Origin: Thiodiazotropha sp040506775
GTDB taxonomy: Bacteria; Pseudomonadota; Gammaproteobacteria; Chromatiales; Chromatiaceae
Assembly (NCBI GenBank): GCA_040506775.1
Contig: JBEVWC010000003.1
Span: forward strand, 240,007 to 304,006
Direction of reading: 5' to 3'
DNA: 64,000 bases
This document shows positions 54,544-63,196 of this stretch, one piece after another. The notes under the pieces were generated by a model that ran no database searches, had not been told where the DNA came from, and saw nothing but the letters and a program-made list of their open reading frames with translations. The translations under genes and the position numbers were made by a program. Numbering within the stretch: position 1 is the first letter of the stretch; every line of letters starts with the position of its first letter.

Positions 54544-55098
54544 TCAGGGCCGCCAGCCTTTCTTGCGGGCCTTGTTGCTCCATACCAGAACATAGACCCC
54601 GCCGCTGACCAGAGTCGTGAACCCGGTCACCCAGGTTAAACCCTGCAACAGGATATCCGGAAGCGGCAGGGGACCGGCATCCGTGACCACCAGCAGCACC
54701 AGCAGAATCTGCAGCAGGGTGTTCAGCTTGCTGATCAGGCTGGGATTCGCATCCACTTCCTCGACGCTGAAGTTGTAATACAGGGCGCCTCCGACGATCG
54801 TCAGATCCCGGAATACCGCCAGCACCACCAGCCAGATCGGGATCAGACCCAAACCGCCCAGCACCAGAAAGGAGCTCATCAAAAGGGCCTTGTCGGCGAG
54901 GGGATCCAGGAGTCCTCCCAGATGACTCTGCCAGCCGTATCGTTTTGCCAGAAAACCGTCGAGTCCGTCCGAGAAACCCGCCAGGGCGAAGAGTATGAGG
55001 GCAGAGGAGAAGGCCTGCTCGAACAGCAGCCAGACGATCGGAATCGTCATGAGAATGCGCAGCATGCTGATCAGATTGGGGATGTCTCGTGCCCGCAT
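54544..55098 (-). CDS. CDP-alcohol phosphatidyltransferase (PgsA-like)
   Basis: 184 residues with four to five membrane helices. The CDP-OH-P motif D-G-x2-(D)G-x8-G-x3-D-x3-D is present as SDGLDGFLAKRYG...LGGLLDPLADK, with both metal-binding Asp pairs. It could be phosphatidylglycerophosphate synthase or CMP-forming cardiolipin synthase; the sequence alone does not settle this. It is probably cotranscribed with the DUF2066 gene 30 bp upstream. Confidence 0.85.
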   Translation of the reverse strand: MRARDIPNLISMLRILMTIPIVWLLFEQAFSSALILFALAGFSDGLDGFLAKRYGWQSHLGGLLDPLADKALLMSSFLVLGGLGLIPIWLVVLAVFRDLTIVGGALYYNFSVEEVDANPSLISKLNTLLQILLVLLVVTDAGPLPLPDILLQGLTWVTGFTTLVSGGVYVLVWSNKARKKGWRP

Positions 55099-55128
55099 GT
55101 TGCTCCTGTTGTCCCGCTCAGTACGTCA

Positions 55129-56247
55129 TCAGCGCAGCCGGTAGGTGAGGCCGTCCCCATCAATCGGTTCGCTGCGTTCAGGTTGATCAGGGTCCGGTAT
55201 TTCCTGAATCACCACCGGTTCAAGCACCGCTCCCAGCTGAATGCCACGAATCAGGGACTCCCGGTTGCCGTTGACCCGCAACAGGAAATCGATCTTCTCC
55301 GCGTCAGCAGAGAGCAGATCGACCTGCTCAATCATGGCGAGGGTGCGCAGATAATCCTGCACCAAAGCATAGTCGGCGAGGCGCGAAACCCCGTAGACCC
55401 GAAGTTTGAGGTGCGTCACTCCCTGGCTGACCTGTTGAGGTGCGAATCTCAGAGCCAACGCATCGATCGCCTGCTGCAGGCCTTCCGCGGCCAGCGCATC
55501 CCGGTTGCTCGCCTGGGTTTGCCAGCGGTTGACCTTGTCAGGCAGATAGAGAATCCACTCGCCCCGCCAGCCGCCCCGTCCCAGGTTGGAGAGTCGGCCC
55601 ACCAGGATGACATCGGGCAGGTAGCGGTCTGATGCGCTTCGAATATCCTCCTCAAAGGCGCCCCAGAGATCGCTGACCTGGACGGCGTTCTGGTCCTCGA
55701 TATCCATCAACGGCCAGATCAGGGGAACCCCGCGGCGATCGGCCACAGCGCTGAGTTCCGACTTCAGGCCGGACTCCCGCTCCGGCGAAATCAGGTCCCT
55801 GCGAGTACCCGACTCCTGACCCAGCCACAACAACATCGACGGGCGGGTCTCACCCCAGACCGGAATACCGCTTTCCCGCAGCAGACGGTTCACCGCACGG
55901 GCATCGAAGCGGGCCCAGAGCAGACGATCGGGACCCTCGGCCTGACCGCTCTCGGGTTCGATCGGCAGCAGTTTGTAACGGTACTGCTGAACCAGACCTG
56001 AGGCACGATTGAGCAGACCACCCAGATCCGGGTTGTTTACCAGGGTACGGTCACCACTGACCTTCACCAGAACGGCTGCGAAGGCCTCGCGGATGCCTTT
56101 GGCCCGCGCCTCTGAACTCTGCCCGATCACAGGCACCTCGGCCTCATAGAGGTTGTTGACGGTTTCCGCCCAGGCCTCGGGCAGAAGCAGGCTAAGCAAC
56201 AACAACCCCATGCAGGGCAGACAAAACAACACGCGTCTCGGGTTCAT
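55129..56247 (-). CDS. DUF2066 exported protein
   Basis: 372 residues. A signal peptide (FCLPCMGLLLLSLLLPEAWA) precedes a DUF2066 domain: NLYEAEVPVIGQSSEAR, AFAAVLVKVSGDRTLVNNP and LWARFDARAVNRLLRE. Function is unknown, but the family commonly lies next to purM in gammaproteobacteria, as here (divergent). Downstream comes the CDP-alcohol phosphotransferase. Confidence 0.88.
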   Translation of the reverse strand: MNPRRVLFCLPCMGLLLLSLLLPEAWAETVNNLYEAEVPVIGQSSEARAKGIREAFAAVLVKVSGDRTLVNNPDLGGLLNRASGLVQQYRYKLLPIEPESGQAEGPDRLLWARFDARAVNRLLRESGIPVWGETRPSMLLWLGQESGTRRDLISPERESGLKSELSAVADRRGVPLIWPLMDIEDQNAVQVSDLWGAFEEDIRSASDRYLPDVILVGRLSNLGRGGWRGEWILYLPDKVNRWQTQASNRDALAAEGLQQAIDALALRFAPQQVSQGVTHLKLRVYGVSRLADYALVQDYLRTLAMIEQVDLLSADAEKIDFLLRVNGNRESLIRGIQLGAVLEPVVIQEIPDPDQPERSEPIDGDGLTYRLR

Positions 56248-56347
56248 AAAGGCTCACGGGCTTTTGATAAGCCTGAAATCTTAACCTGCCGTCGCAAAAG
56301 ATGAAAATTTCGATCATCCACGGGATCCTGCCGCTGGGCGGATCTTC

Positions 56348-56356
56348 TGGTAGAAT
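56348..56356 (+). promoter_or_regulatory. Extended -10 promoter of purM
   Basis: TGGTAGAAT is an extended -10 element about 42 bp upstream of the purM start. The -35 region is poor (CTGCCG), as expected for extended -10 promoters. No PurR box was recognised. Confidence 0.4.
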
Positions 56357-56397
56357 CCCGTTCTCGATTCACCCTGTCAATCCGGAGTATCCAAACT

Positions 56398-57471
56398 GTG
56401 GCGCAAGAGTCCAAACCCAGCCATCCTGCCTCACTCAGCTATCGGGACGCCGGCGTGGACATCGACGCGGGTAACGCCCTGGTCGAGCGTATCAAGCCGA
56501 TCGTCAAGAAGACCTTCAGACCCGGCGTGCTCACCGGCCTGGGCGGCTTCGGCGCACTGTTCGAACTGCCCCTGGATCGCTATCGCGAACCGGTGCTGGT
56601 TTCCGGTACCGATGGGGTGGGCACCAAACTCAAACTGGCCCTGGAACTGAACCGTCATGACAGCATCGGCATCGACCTGGTGGCGATGTGCGTCAACGAC
56701 ATCGTGGTTGCCGGTGCGGAACCCCTGTTCTTTCTTGACTACTACGCCACCGGCAAGCTGGATCTGGAGGTCGCCACCTCGGTCATCAGCGGCATTGCCC
56801 GCGGCTGTGAACTGGCCGGAGCCGCCCTCACCGGGGGTGAAACCGCGGAGATGCCAGGCATGTACGAGGCGGGCGACTACGACCTGGCGGGATTTTGCGT
56901 CGGCATCGCCGAGAAAAGCCAGCTGATCCAGCCCGAGCGGGTGCGCCCGGGTGACGTCCTGATCGGCCTCGCCTCCTCCGGACCCCACTCCAACGGCTAC
57001 TCCCTGATCCGCAAGATTCTCGAAGTGAGCGGTGCCAGCCTGGATCAACCGATGGGCGATCAGACCCTGGGCGATGCCCTTCTGGCGCCGACCCGGATCT
57101 ATGTGAAACCCTTGCTGGCACTGATGCAGCAAGTGGAGATTCACGCCCTCGCCCACATCACAGGCGGCGGCCTGCCGGAGAATCTCCCTCGGGTCCTGCC
57201 CGAGGGATGCCAGGCAATAATCGACAGCGACAGCTGGGATCTCCCGCCGATCTTCGTCTGGCTGAAGCAACAGGGCAACCTGGTCTCCCACGAAATGCTG
57301 AGAACCCTCAACAGCGGGGTAGGCATGGTGATCTGTGTCGCCGAGGAGCAGGCAGACCTGGCAATCGAACAGCTGAATCAGAGCGGTGAAACCGCCTGGC
57401 GTCTGGGTTCGATCGTGGCAACGGATAACGATACGGCAGCCTCCGTTCGGATTACCGGTCACCTGGGATGA
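56398..57471 (+). CDS. purM: Phosphoribosylformylglycinamidine cyclo-ligase (AIR synthetase)
   Basis: 357 residues; converts FGAM to AIR with ATP in purine synthesis. Family motifs: SLSYRDAGVDIDAGN, SGTDGVGTKLKLA, GGETAEMPGMY, LASSGPHSNGYSLIR and HITGGGLPENLPR. The GTG start 56398 follows GGAG. It is coupled to purN (4-bp overlap). Confidence 0.97.
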   Translation: MAQESKPSHPASLSYRDAGVDIDAGNALVERIKPIVKKTFRPGVLTGLGGFGALFELPLDRYREPVLVSGTDGVGTKLKLALELNRHDSIGIDLVAMCVNDIVVAGAEPLFFLDYYATGKLDLEVATSVISGIARGCELAGAALTGGETAEMPGMYEAGDYDLAGFCVGIAEKSQLIQPERVRPGDVLIGLASSGPHSNGYSLIRKILEVSGASLDQPMGDQTLGDALLAPTRIYVKPLLALMQQVEIHALAHITGGGLPENLPRVLPEGCQAIIDSDSWDLPPIFVWLKQQGNLVSHEMLRTLNSGVGMVICVAEEQADLAIEQLNQSGETAWRLGSIVATDNDTAASVRITGHLG

Positions 57472-58139
57472 CCACCCCGTTCCGCCTCCGCCTGGTCGTA
57501 CTCATCTCCGGGAGCGGCTCCAATCTGCAGGCGATCATCGATGCCATCCAAGCGGGAAATCTACCCGCCCGGATTGCTGCGGTGATCAGCAACCGCCCCG
57601 ATGTGAAAGGCCTGGAGCGAGCCCGACAGGCCGGTATCGAGACCCGGGTGCTCGATCACCGGGACTATCCGGACAGAGACACCTATGATCAGGCGCTGAT
57701 TGAGGTCATCGACCGCTATGAGCCGGGGCTGGTGGTGCTGGCGGGGTTTATGCGCATCCTCACCGAGGACTTTGTGCGCCACTACGCCGGACGCATGTTC
57801 AACATCCACCCTTCACTGCTGCCAAAATATACCGGACTGCACACCCACCGCAGGGCGATCGAAGCCGGTGACCGGTTGCACGGCGCGAGCATCCACTTCG
57901 TCACCGAGAAACTGGATGGCGGCCCACTGGTCGCCCAGGCCCAGGTTCCGATTGAAGCCGGTGATGACGAACAGCGACTGGCCGCCCGGGTACTCGAGCG
58001 TGAACATCGGCTCTACCCGCTGACCATCCGCTGGTTCGCCGAACAACGTCTCACGATGAATGAAAAGGGAGAGGTCATTCTGGATGGTCAGAGACTCGAT
58101 CAACCCGTGGTTTTCAACACTCAGGATGAGATCCGCTGA
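57468..58139 (+). CDS. purN: Phosphoribosylglycinamide formyltransferase
   Basis: 223 residues, 10-formyl-THF-dependent GAR transformylase. SGSGSNLQAIIDA binds the substrate phosphate. The catalytic N-x-H lies in FNIHPSLLPKY and the Asp in KLDGGPLVAQ. It overlaps purM. The DUF3108 gene starts about 50 bp after its stop. Confidence 0.97.
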   Translation: MTTPFRLRLVVLISGSGSNLQAIIDAIQAGNLPARIAAVISNRPDVKGLERARQAGIETRVLDHRDYPDRDTYDQALIEVIDRYEPGLVVLAGFMRILTEDFVRHYAGRMFNIHPSLLPKYTGLHTHRRAIEAGDRLHGASIHFVTEKLDGGPLVAQAQVPIEAGDDEQRLAARVLEREHRLYPLTIRWFAEQRLTMNEKGEVILDGQRLDQPVVFNTQDEIR

Positions 58140-58191
58140 TTCAACCATCCCTGCTGGCCGGGGTTTCCACTCCGTCAGTCGCGTGACCCGG

Positions 58192-58905
58192 ATGCTTCGA
58201 CGGGTGGCGGGGCTCGGCCTGCTGTTCTGGGGGTCTCTGCTGTTTGCCGATGAGTCGCTTCTGCAACCCTTCTCAGCCAGTTTTCGGGTACATCGCAACA
58301 TCATACCGCTGGGATCCCTGAGTCTGTCACTGGAACTGGGCGAGGACGGGTCATACACCTATACGGCACATACCTATCCCGGGTTTCTGGCGGGAATGTT
58401 CAGTCGCAACGAAGTGCTCGAGGAGAGCCACGGGCAGGTGCATGCAGACTGGGTCGTACCGTCCCAGTATCACTATCGGGACCAGGATCAGGACTCGGAA
58501 AATGCGGAACTCGCCTTTGATTGGGAACATCTGACGGTCGACACCCAGAGCGGTGGCATCACCTGGACCCAGGAGATCCTTCCGGGAACCCAGGACAAGC
58601 TCAGCCAGCAGTTGCAGGTTCGTCGTCACCTTGCAGAGGGACGTCAGAGCCTGGCCTACCAGGTAGCGGACGGTGGCAAGCTGAAAACCTATGAATTTCG
58701 GGTGGATGGGGAAGAGGTCATCGAGACGCCCTATGGCACCTTTGGTTGCCTCAGGGTCCGACGCAGCAAGGAAGCGGCTCCCCCCGATTACACCATCTGG
58801 TTTGCACCGGAACTCGATTTCTTTCCACTCATGATAGAGCGCCAACAGGGCGGCCACACCTATCGCATGGAACTTGAGAGCCTCTCATTGACCGGCACAC
58901 CTTGA
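58192..58905 (+). CDS. Exported DUF3108 protein
   Basis: 237 residues. A signal peptide (VAGLGLLFWGSLLFADE) is followed by a beta-rich DUF3108 domain (SASFRVHRNIIPLGSLSL, YRDQDQDSENAELAFDW, ETPYGTFGCLRVRR, TIWFAPELDFFPLMIE). Its role is unknown, probably periplasmic. It follows purN, as in many gammaproteobacteria. ATG 58192 is chosen for the signal peptide; GTG 58183 is possible. It is convergent with the deaminase gene. Confidence 0.87.
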   Translation: MLRRVAGLGLLFWGSLLFADESLLQPFSASFRVHRNIIPLGSLSLSLELGEDGSYTYTAHTYPGFLAGMFSRNEVLEESHGQVHADWVVPSQYHYRDQDQDSENAELAFDWEHLTVDTQSGGITWTQEILPGTQDKLSQQLQVRRHLAEGRQSLAYQVADGGKLKTYEFRVDGEEVIETPYGTFGCLRVRRSKEAAPPDYTIWFAPELDFFPLMIERQQGGHTYRMELESLSLTGTP

Positions 58906-58926
58906 GCAGTGACGGAGCGCGGAGCG

Positions 58927-59439
58927 TCAATCCAGGATCTGGTTCATGACACTTTTGAACAAACCGCCGGGGGCCAGCGTAATACAGGCATTGTCATTGT
59001 TGATCTCGTCCAGATCGTACTGCACCACCTCCACTCCGGCCTCACGGTACATCTCACTGGAGAGCTTCAAGTCATCCGCCCAGCGGGAAAGAAAATCCTC
59101 ACTGGGGGCGACGTAGACGATACGTCCCACCTCTTCCTGGATCAGTTTGGACGCACAGCGGGGGCAAGGCGGATGCGTCACGTAGACGGTACATCCGGTC
59201 AGATCCCGCTTGGCGAAGATCATCGCGTTCTCTTCGGCATGGATGGTGAGGTTGAGTTTACAGCCCCGGTCACTCAGGCGATCCGGTTTGTCCTCGACCC
59301 CTGCGGCAAAGCCGTTATAGCCCAGGGAAATGATCCGGTTGCCGTCCGTGATGACGGCACCGACCTGGGAAGAGGGATCCTTGCTCCAGGCTGAGATATA
59401 AGCCGCAAGACCGAGAAAACGGGTATCCCACTTTCTCAT
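58927..59439 (-). CDS. dCMP deaminase-type deaminase
   Basis: 170 residues, zinc-dependent cytidine/deoxycytidylate deaminase fold. Zinc ligands: HAEENAM (His and catalytic Glu) and PPCPRCASKL (two Cys). SLGYNGFAAGVED matches the dCMP deaminase substrate loop. It would produce dUMP for thymidylate synthesis. Its ATG overlaps the stop of grxD (4 bp), so the two genes are coupled. Confidence 0.88.
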   Translation of the reverse strand: MRKWDTRFLGLAAYISAWSKDPSSQVGAVITDGNRIISLGYNGFAAGVEDKPDRLSDRGCKLNLTIHAEENAMIFAKRDLTGCTVYVTHPPCPRCASKLIQEEVGRIVYVAPSEDFLSRWADDLKLSSEMYREAGVEVVQYDLDEINNDNACITLAPGGLFKSVMNQILD

Positions 59440-59783
59440 TCGGTGCTGCTGTCACCCGTGGACGCCGCCTTCGCAGCAGCCTCTTCCATCATACTCCTGA
59501 GCTCACCGTTCTGATGAAGCTCCAGAGTGATGTCGCAGCCACCGATCAACTCGCCGTTGATGTAAATCTGGGGAAAGGTTGGCCAGTCCGCATAGCGGGG
59601 CAGATTTTCGAAAATTTCCGGATCCGCCAGCACGTTCACATAAGCGAACGGCACCCCGCAATCCTGCAGGGCCGCTGCGGCTCTCGAGGAGAAGCCGCAC
59701 ATCGGGAACTGGGGGGTCCCCTTCATGTAAATCACAACCGGGTTGTTTTCAACCTGCTCTTTGATTCGCTCCAGTACATCCAT
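59436..59783 (-). CDS. grxD: Monothiol glutaredoxin (Grx4/GrxD type)
   Basis: 115 residues. The active-site CGFS motif lies in FPMCGFSSRA, with the preceding lysine MKGTPQ and the glutathione-binding TFPQIYINGELIGGCDI. These proteins carry or deliver [2Fe-2S] clusters with glutathione. The C-terminus has a short Ala/Ser-rich tail. It is followed by the overlapping deaminase gene. Confidence 0.95.
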   Translation of the reverse strand: MDVLERIKEQVENNPVVIYMKGTPQFPMCGFSSRAAAALQDCGVPFAYVNVLADPEIFENLPRYADWPTFPQIYINGELIGGCDITLELHQNGELRSMMEEAAAKAASTGDSSTE

Positions 59784-60095
59784 CGTTGATACCTCATTTG
59801 TCGTTTGTGGTGCCTGATGTTGGTCCTTCTTGCGTTTTTCTCAAGCACATGCCTCATAAGGAAATTCTAACGCACTAATATACGAGATAAAACCTGCAAT
59901 TAGCCGGTTTACCATTCCTTGGCCTTTCAGCACAGTGCAAGATCGACATCCTCACCACATCCATCCAACCCGCCGAAGGAAGGGCTGAGTTCAATCCAAT
60001 TTGACAAAATCAAAAACTGGAAGTTACTTTTCATCTATCAAGATAGTCCAGTATGCACAAAAACCCTATAAATCATATGAGGTTGCGTCCTGTCG
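59784..60095. other. Divergent promoter region grxD / HD-GYP gene
   Basis: 312 bp with no gene. Two AT-rich patches (59870-59900 and 60000-60070) may hold the divergent promoters. No clear operator or riboswitch (including c-di-GMP class) was recognised. Confidence 0.45.
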
Positions 60096-60758
60096 ATGGA
60101 CAAGATCGAATCCAAAATTGCTGATTCAGAGCCAGCGCATGGGACCACGCGACGACATTCCCTGCTGGAAAATCACATCGGTTTCAAGCTGGAGACGATT
60201 CTCCAGCATGCCCTGAAATCCCGTGACAGTTATACCCAGGAGCACTCGGCACGGGTGGTACAGCTGGCAGAGATCATCGGTAAGAGACTCGGCCTGAATG
60301 ACCAGGAAATGGATATCCTCTCCCTGGCCGCCGGTTTTCACGATATCGGCAAGATCGGTATTCCCGACCAGGTGTTGCTGAAACCCGGGCGGCTGTCCGG
60401 TCCGGAGTACACCGTCATCAAGGAGCATCCCATCATCGCAGCGAATATGCTGCGAAGTCTCGACAACCCGTTCATCGATGAAGTGGCGATGTGTGTGCTT
60501 CACCACCATGAGCAGTGGGACGGCAAGGGCTATCCGGATGGTCTGGCGGGAGATCAGATACCGATCATAGCGCGGATCATCGCAGTGGTCGATGCCTTCG
60601 ATGCCATGACCACCACCCGCAGTTACCGTACGCAAATCGAAAAACAGGCCGCAATCGACATGATCGCCCGGGAAAGCGGCAAGCAGTTCTGTCCCCAGGT
60701 GACCGAAGTTTTGTTGCAGATTTACCGGGAATCCCCGGACATCCTAGAAGCAGATTAA
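60096..60758 (+). CDS. HD-GYP domain cyclic-di-GMP phosphodiesterase
   Basis: 220 residues, a stand-alone HD-GYP domain after ~35 variable residues. The metal ligands and signature are intact: EHSARVVQLAE, FHDIGKIGIPD, KEHPIIAANML, HHHEQWDGKGYPDGL and ARIIAVVDAFDAMTT. It should hydrolyse c-di-GMP to GMP. No receiver or sensor domain is fused. The ribosome-binding site is weak. Confidence 0.92.
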   Translation: MDKIESKIADSEPAHGTTRRHSLLENHIGFKLETILQHALKSRDSYTQEHSARVVQLAEIIGKRLGLNDQEMDILSLAAGFHDIGKIGIPDQVLLKPGRLSGPEYTVIKEHPIIAANMLRSLDNPFIDEVAMCVLHHHEQWDGKGYPDGLAGDQIPIIARIIAVVDAFDAMTTTRSYRTQIEKQAAIDMIARESGKQFCPQVTEVLLQIYRESPDILEAD

Positions 60759-60793
60759 TCACCCTGATTACCCACCAGAATCAGGCCTTGTCT

Positions 60794-60818
60794 CGTTCCC
60801 ACGCTCTGCGTGGGAACG
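60794..60818 (+). repeat. REP-like palindrome
   Basis: CGTTCCCACGC-TCT-GCGTGGGAACG: perfect 11-bp stem, 3-nt loop. It is the best-preserved member of the family also at 1377-1395 and 32247-32275. Confidence 0.75.
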
Positions 60819-60878
60819 CATACTCATGGCATGAGGCGCCACCCCTGCACGATGAAATCGCCGGAGTCCCGGTAGGCA

Positions 60879-60903
60879 TTCCCAAGCAGAGGGTGGGAAT
60901 GAG
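60879..60903 (-). repeat. REP-like palindrome, inverted partner
   Basis: CATTCCCAAGCAGAGGGTGGGAATG is an inverted, diverged copy of the palindrome at 60794-60818, 60 bp away. The pair forms a BIME-like unit. Confidence 0.6.
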
Positions 60904-60992
60904 ATATCGTGACGACGAGGGTTTGAGGGAAGCGTCTGGAGGGCTTTGAGTTGTTGCGCAGTTCGTCGCATTCTGCCGGATCCCGGGTTTCA

Positions 60993-61083
60993 CTTCGTTT
61001 CACCCGGGCTACAGGAAGGTTGGCAGGTTACCCGCAAGCTATGCCAAATGGCGCTGCAACCAGAATTCAAACAATGCGATATG
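60993..61083. repeat. 91-bp flank copy left of the gap
   Basis: Identical over all 91 bases to 61184-61274. It includes the 3' end of the amidotransferase gene (complement of 61230-61274) as a second, out-of-place copy. This is most simply an unmerged contig-end overlap. Confidence 0.9.
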
Positions 61084-61183
61084 NNNNNNNNNNNNNNNNN
61101 NNNNNNNNNNNNNNNNNNNNNNNNNNNNNNNNNNNNNNNNNNNNNNNNNNNNNNNNNNNNNNNNNNNNNNNNNNNNNNNNNNN
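61084..61183. other. Assembly gap (100 N)
   Basis: Exactly 100 undetermined bases, a standard placeholder for unknown gap size. Because both flanks are the same 91 bp, the true gap may be zero with a 91-bp overlap. Confidence 0.95.
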
Positions 61184-61274
61184 CTTCGTTTCACCCGGGC
61201 TACAGGAAGGTTGGCAGGTTACCCGCAAGCTATGCCAAATGGCGCTGCAACCAGAATTCAAACAATGCGATATG
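61184..61274. repeat. 91-bp flank copy right of the gap
   Basis: Identical to 60993-61083. Its right part is the genuine 3' end of the amidotransferase gene. Confidence 0.9.
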
Positions 61275-63005
61275 CCAGAGTTTACTGCCTCTGATGCGGG
61301 TGTGATGCATGTCCGGGGCGGCCAGCAGGCTCTCCACATATTTCGGTTGAAAAACCCCCCGCTGACGCGCCGCACTGTCACTGAGAATGTCTTTCATGAA
61401 TTCCAGGAACTCACCCCGCACATATTTCAACGCAGGCATGGGGAAATAGCCCTTCGGCCTATCGATCACTTTTTCGGGTAACAGGCCACGCGACATCGCC
61501 TTGAGCGGATATTTCCCACCCTCTTTCAATTTCAACTCAGGGGGACAGCGGGCGGCCAGGCTGACCAGGTCGTGATCGAGAAACGGCACCCGCGCCTCCA
61601 GTCCCCAGGCCATGGTCATGTTGTCCACCCGTTTCACCGGATCATCCACAATCAACATGGTCTGGTCGACATACATCACCGCATCGATGAGGCTGTCCGC
61701 CTCGCAGGCTTCGAGACGTTCCCGCAACAATGCCCGGGTGTAATCCTCGCCCGCATACTCCGGGGTGACCATGCGCAGGTATTCGTCATGATCCCGGTCG
61801 AAATAGTGACGCGCAAAGCGCTCGACCGGTGCGCCCGCTTGCTCTTCGGCAATCCTCGGATACCAGAAATAACCGCCGAATACCTCGTCCGCCCCCTGCC
61901 CGGACTGGACCACCTTGATCTGCCGGGACACCTGTTCACCGAGCAGATAGAAGGCCACCGCGTCCTGCCCGAACATCGGTTCCGCCATGTTGTCCACCGC
62001 TTCGGGCAGCCGCTTCAGCACTTCTCCGTTGGCTACCAGAAATTTGTGGTGCCGTGTTGCGTAGCGCTCTGCCACCGGATCCGAGTACTCGAACTCGTTG
62101 CCTTTCTCCTCCGGTTGGTCCTCGAAGCCCACCGAAAAGGTATGCAGATCGGTAACCCCGGCTTCAGCCAGCAGAGCCACCAGCAGGCTGGAATCGAGCC
62201 CGCCGGAAAGCAGCACCCCGACCGGTACGTCAGCGATGTCATTGCGCTTGCGTACCGCCTCGCGCAGTTGTTCGTGAATCGCATCGAGCCAGTCGTTCTC
62301 GCTCATCGGCGTCTCCGGACGGGTGGCCGGATAACGCCAGTAGGCACGTATCCGTTCTGCCCCGTTCGCCTCGATGGTCAGGGTATGACCCGGTGCAAGT
62401 TTGCGAATGCCGCGGAATACGGTATGCGGGGCGGGAACCACCCCATGCAGGGTGAACTGATAGTGCAGCGCCATCGGGTCCAGCCGGGTATCCACATCGC
62501 CCCCCGCCAACAGCGCCTGGGTATTGGAGGCAAAGCGGAAGCGTGATGCATCCTGGGAGTAGTAGAGCGGCTTGATACCGAACCGGTCGCGGGCCAGGAA
62601 CAGGCGCTTCGCCTGGGTATCCCAGATGGCGAAGGCGAACATGCCGGAAAGCCTGTCGACACAATCCTCGCCCCAGGCGTGATAAGCCTTGAGAATCACC
62701 TCGGTGTCCCCATCCGAGAAAAAGGTGTATCCCATCCCCCGCAGGGTATCGCGCAGGGTTTTGTAGTTGTAGATGGTGCCATTGAAGACCAGGGCCAGAT
62801 TGAGTTTCTGGTCCACCATGGGCTGGTTGGCATGCTCCGACAGATCGATGATCGAAAGCCGGCGATGCGCGAAACCGAGTGCACCATCGCTGTAGCTGCC
62901 CCCGTGATCCGGTCCCCGGCGGCGGATCCGCTCACTCATCCGCTCCAGTATGCCCAGATCCGCTCCCCGGCCATCGAAACGCAACTCACCGCACAATCCA
63001 CACAT
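61230..63005 (-). CDS. Asparagine-synthase-like glutamine amidotransferase (NAGGN amidotransferase type)
   Basis: 591 residues. The N-terminal class II glutaminase domain has the catalytic Cys2 (MCGLCGELRFDGRG). The C-terminal synthetase domain has the ATP PP-loop LLSGGLDSS near residue 258 and GQGADEVFGGYFW. Length, FNGTIYNYKTLRDTL, and LHGVVPAPHTVFRGIRKL resemble N-acetylglutaminylglutamine amidotransferase, which makes the osmolyte NAGGN. The usual ngg acetyltransferase and peptidase partners are not next to it. Asparagine synthetase AsnB is the alternative. Its 3' end lies in the 91-bp sequence duplicated around the gap. It is divergent from recQ. Confidence 0.82.
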   Translation of the reverse strand: MCGLCGELRFDGRGADLGILERMSERIRRRGPDHGGSYSDGALGFAHRRLSIIDLSEHANQPMVDQKLNLALVFNGTIYNYKTLRDTLRGMGYTFFSDGDTEVILKAYHAWGEDCVDRLSGMFAFAIWDTQAKRLFLARDRFGIKPLYYSQDASRFRFASNTQALLAGGDVDTRLDPMALHYQFTLHGVVPAPHTVFRGIRKLAPGHTLTIEANGAERIRAYWRYPATRPETPMSENDWLDAIHEQLREAVRKRNDIADVPVGVLLSGGLDSSLLVALLAEAGVTDLHTFSVGFEDQPEEKGNEFEYSDPVAERYATRHHKFLVANGEVLKRLPEAVDNMAEPMFGQDAVAFYLLGEQVSRQIKVVQSGQGADEVFGGYFWYPRIAEEQAGAPVERFARHYFDRDHDEYLRMVTPEYAGEDYTRALLRERLEACEADSLIDAVMYVDQTMLIVDDPVKRVDNMTMAWGLEARVPFLDHDLVSLAARCPPELKLKEGGKYPLKAMSRGLLPEKVIDRPKGYFPMPALKYVRGEFLEFMKDILSDSAARQRGVFQPKYVESLLAAPDMHHTRIRGSKLWHIALFEFWLQRHLA

Positions 63006-63040
63006 ATCAGGATCCTGTCGTTCAAACTTGAGATAAACCC

Positions 63041-63196
63041 GTGTACAGTTTCATCTTACAGCGCAGCGTCCTGGAATTCATGCACCACGCCGGGATGCCG
63101 GAACGCGCCTTTGAGGATACCTGCCGCGCTCAGCCGGATGGCGCTTGCGGCATTGTGAAGGATTCACCACAACCGGATAATGTCACGGATGACTAA
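63041..63196 (+). CDS. Possible 51-residue protein upstream of recQ
   Basis: GTG at 63041 opens a 51-codon frame (VYSFILQRSVLEFMHHAGM...) ending TAA at 63194-63196, overlapping the recQ start by 8 bp. The codon use is similar to neighbouring genes and the overlap suggests coupling. No homologue is recognised and no clear Shine-Dalgarno is seen, so it may be chance. Confidence 0.25.
   Translation: MYSFILQRSVLEFMHHAGMPERAFEDTCRAQPDGACGIVKDSPQPDNVTDD

Larger units (their letters stand above)
60759..61229. other. Spacer with REP pair and assembly gap
   Basis: 471 bp between the stops of the convergent HD-GYP and amidotransferase genes. It contains two REP-like palindromes, a CCCGGGT-type palindrome at 60981-61010, the 100-N gap and parts of the flanking duplicated sequence. 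No gene is supported. Confidence 0.6.

Noticed and set aside
61084..61183. A gene spanning the N gap
   Set aside because: Apparent open frames cross undetermined bases; the flanking duplication points to an assembly artefact.
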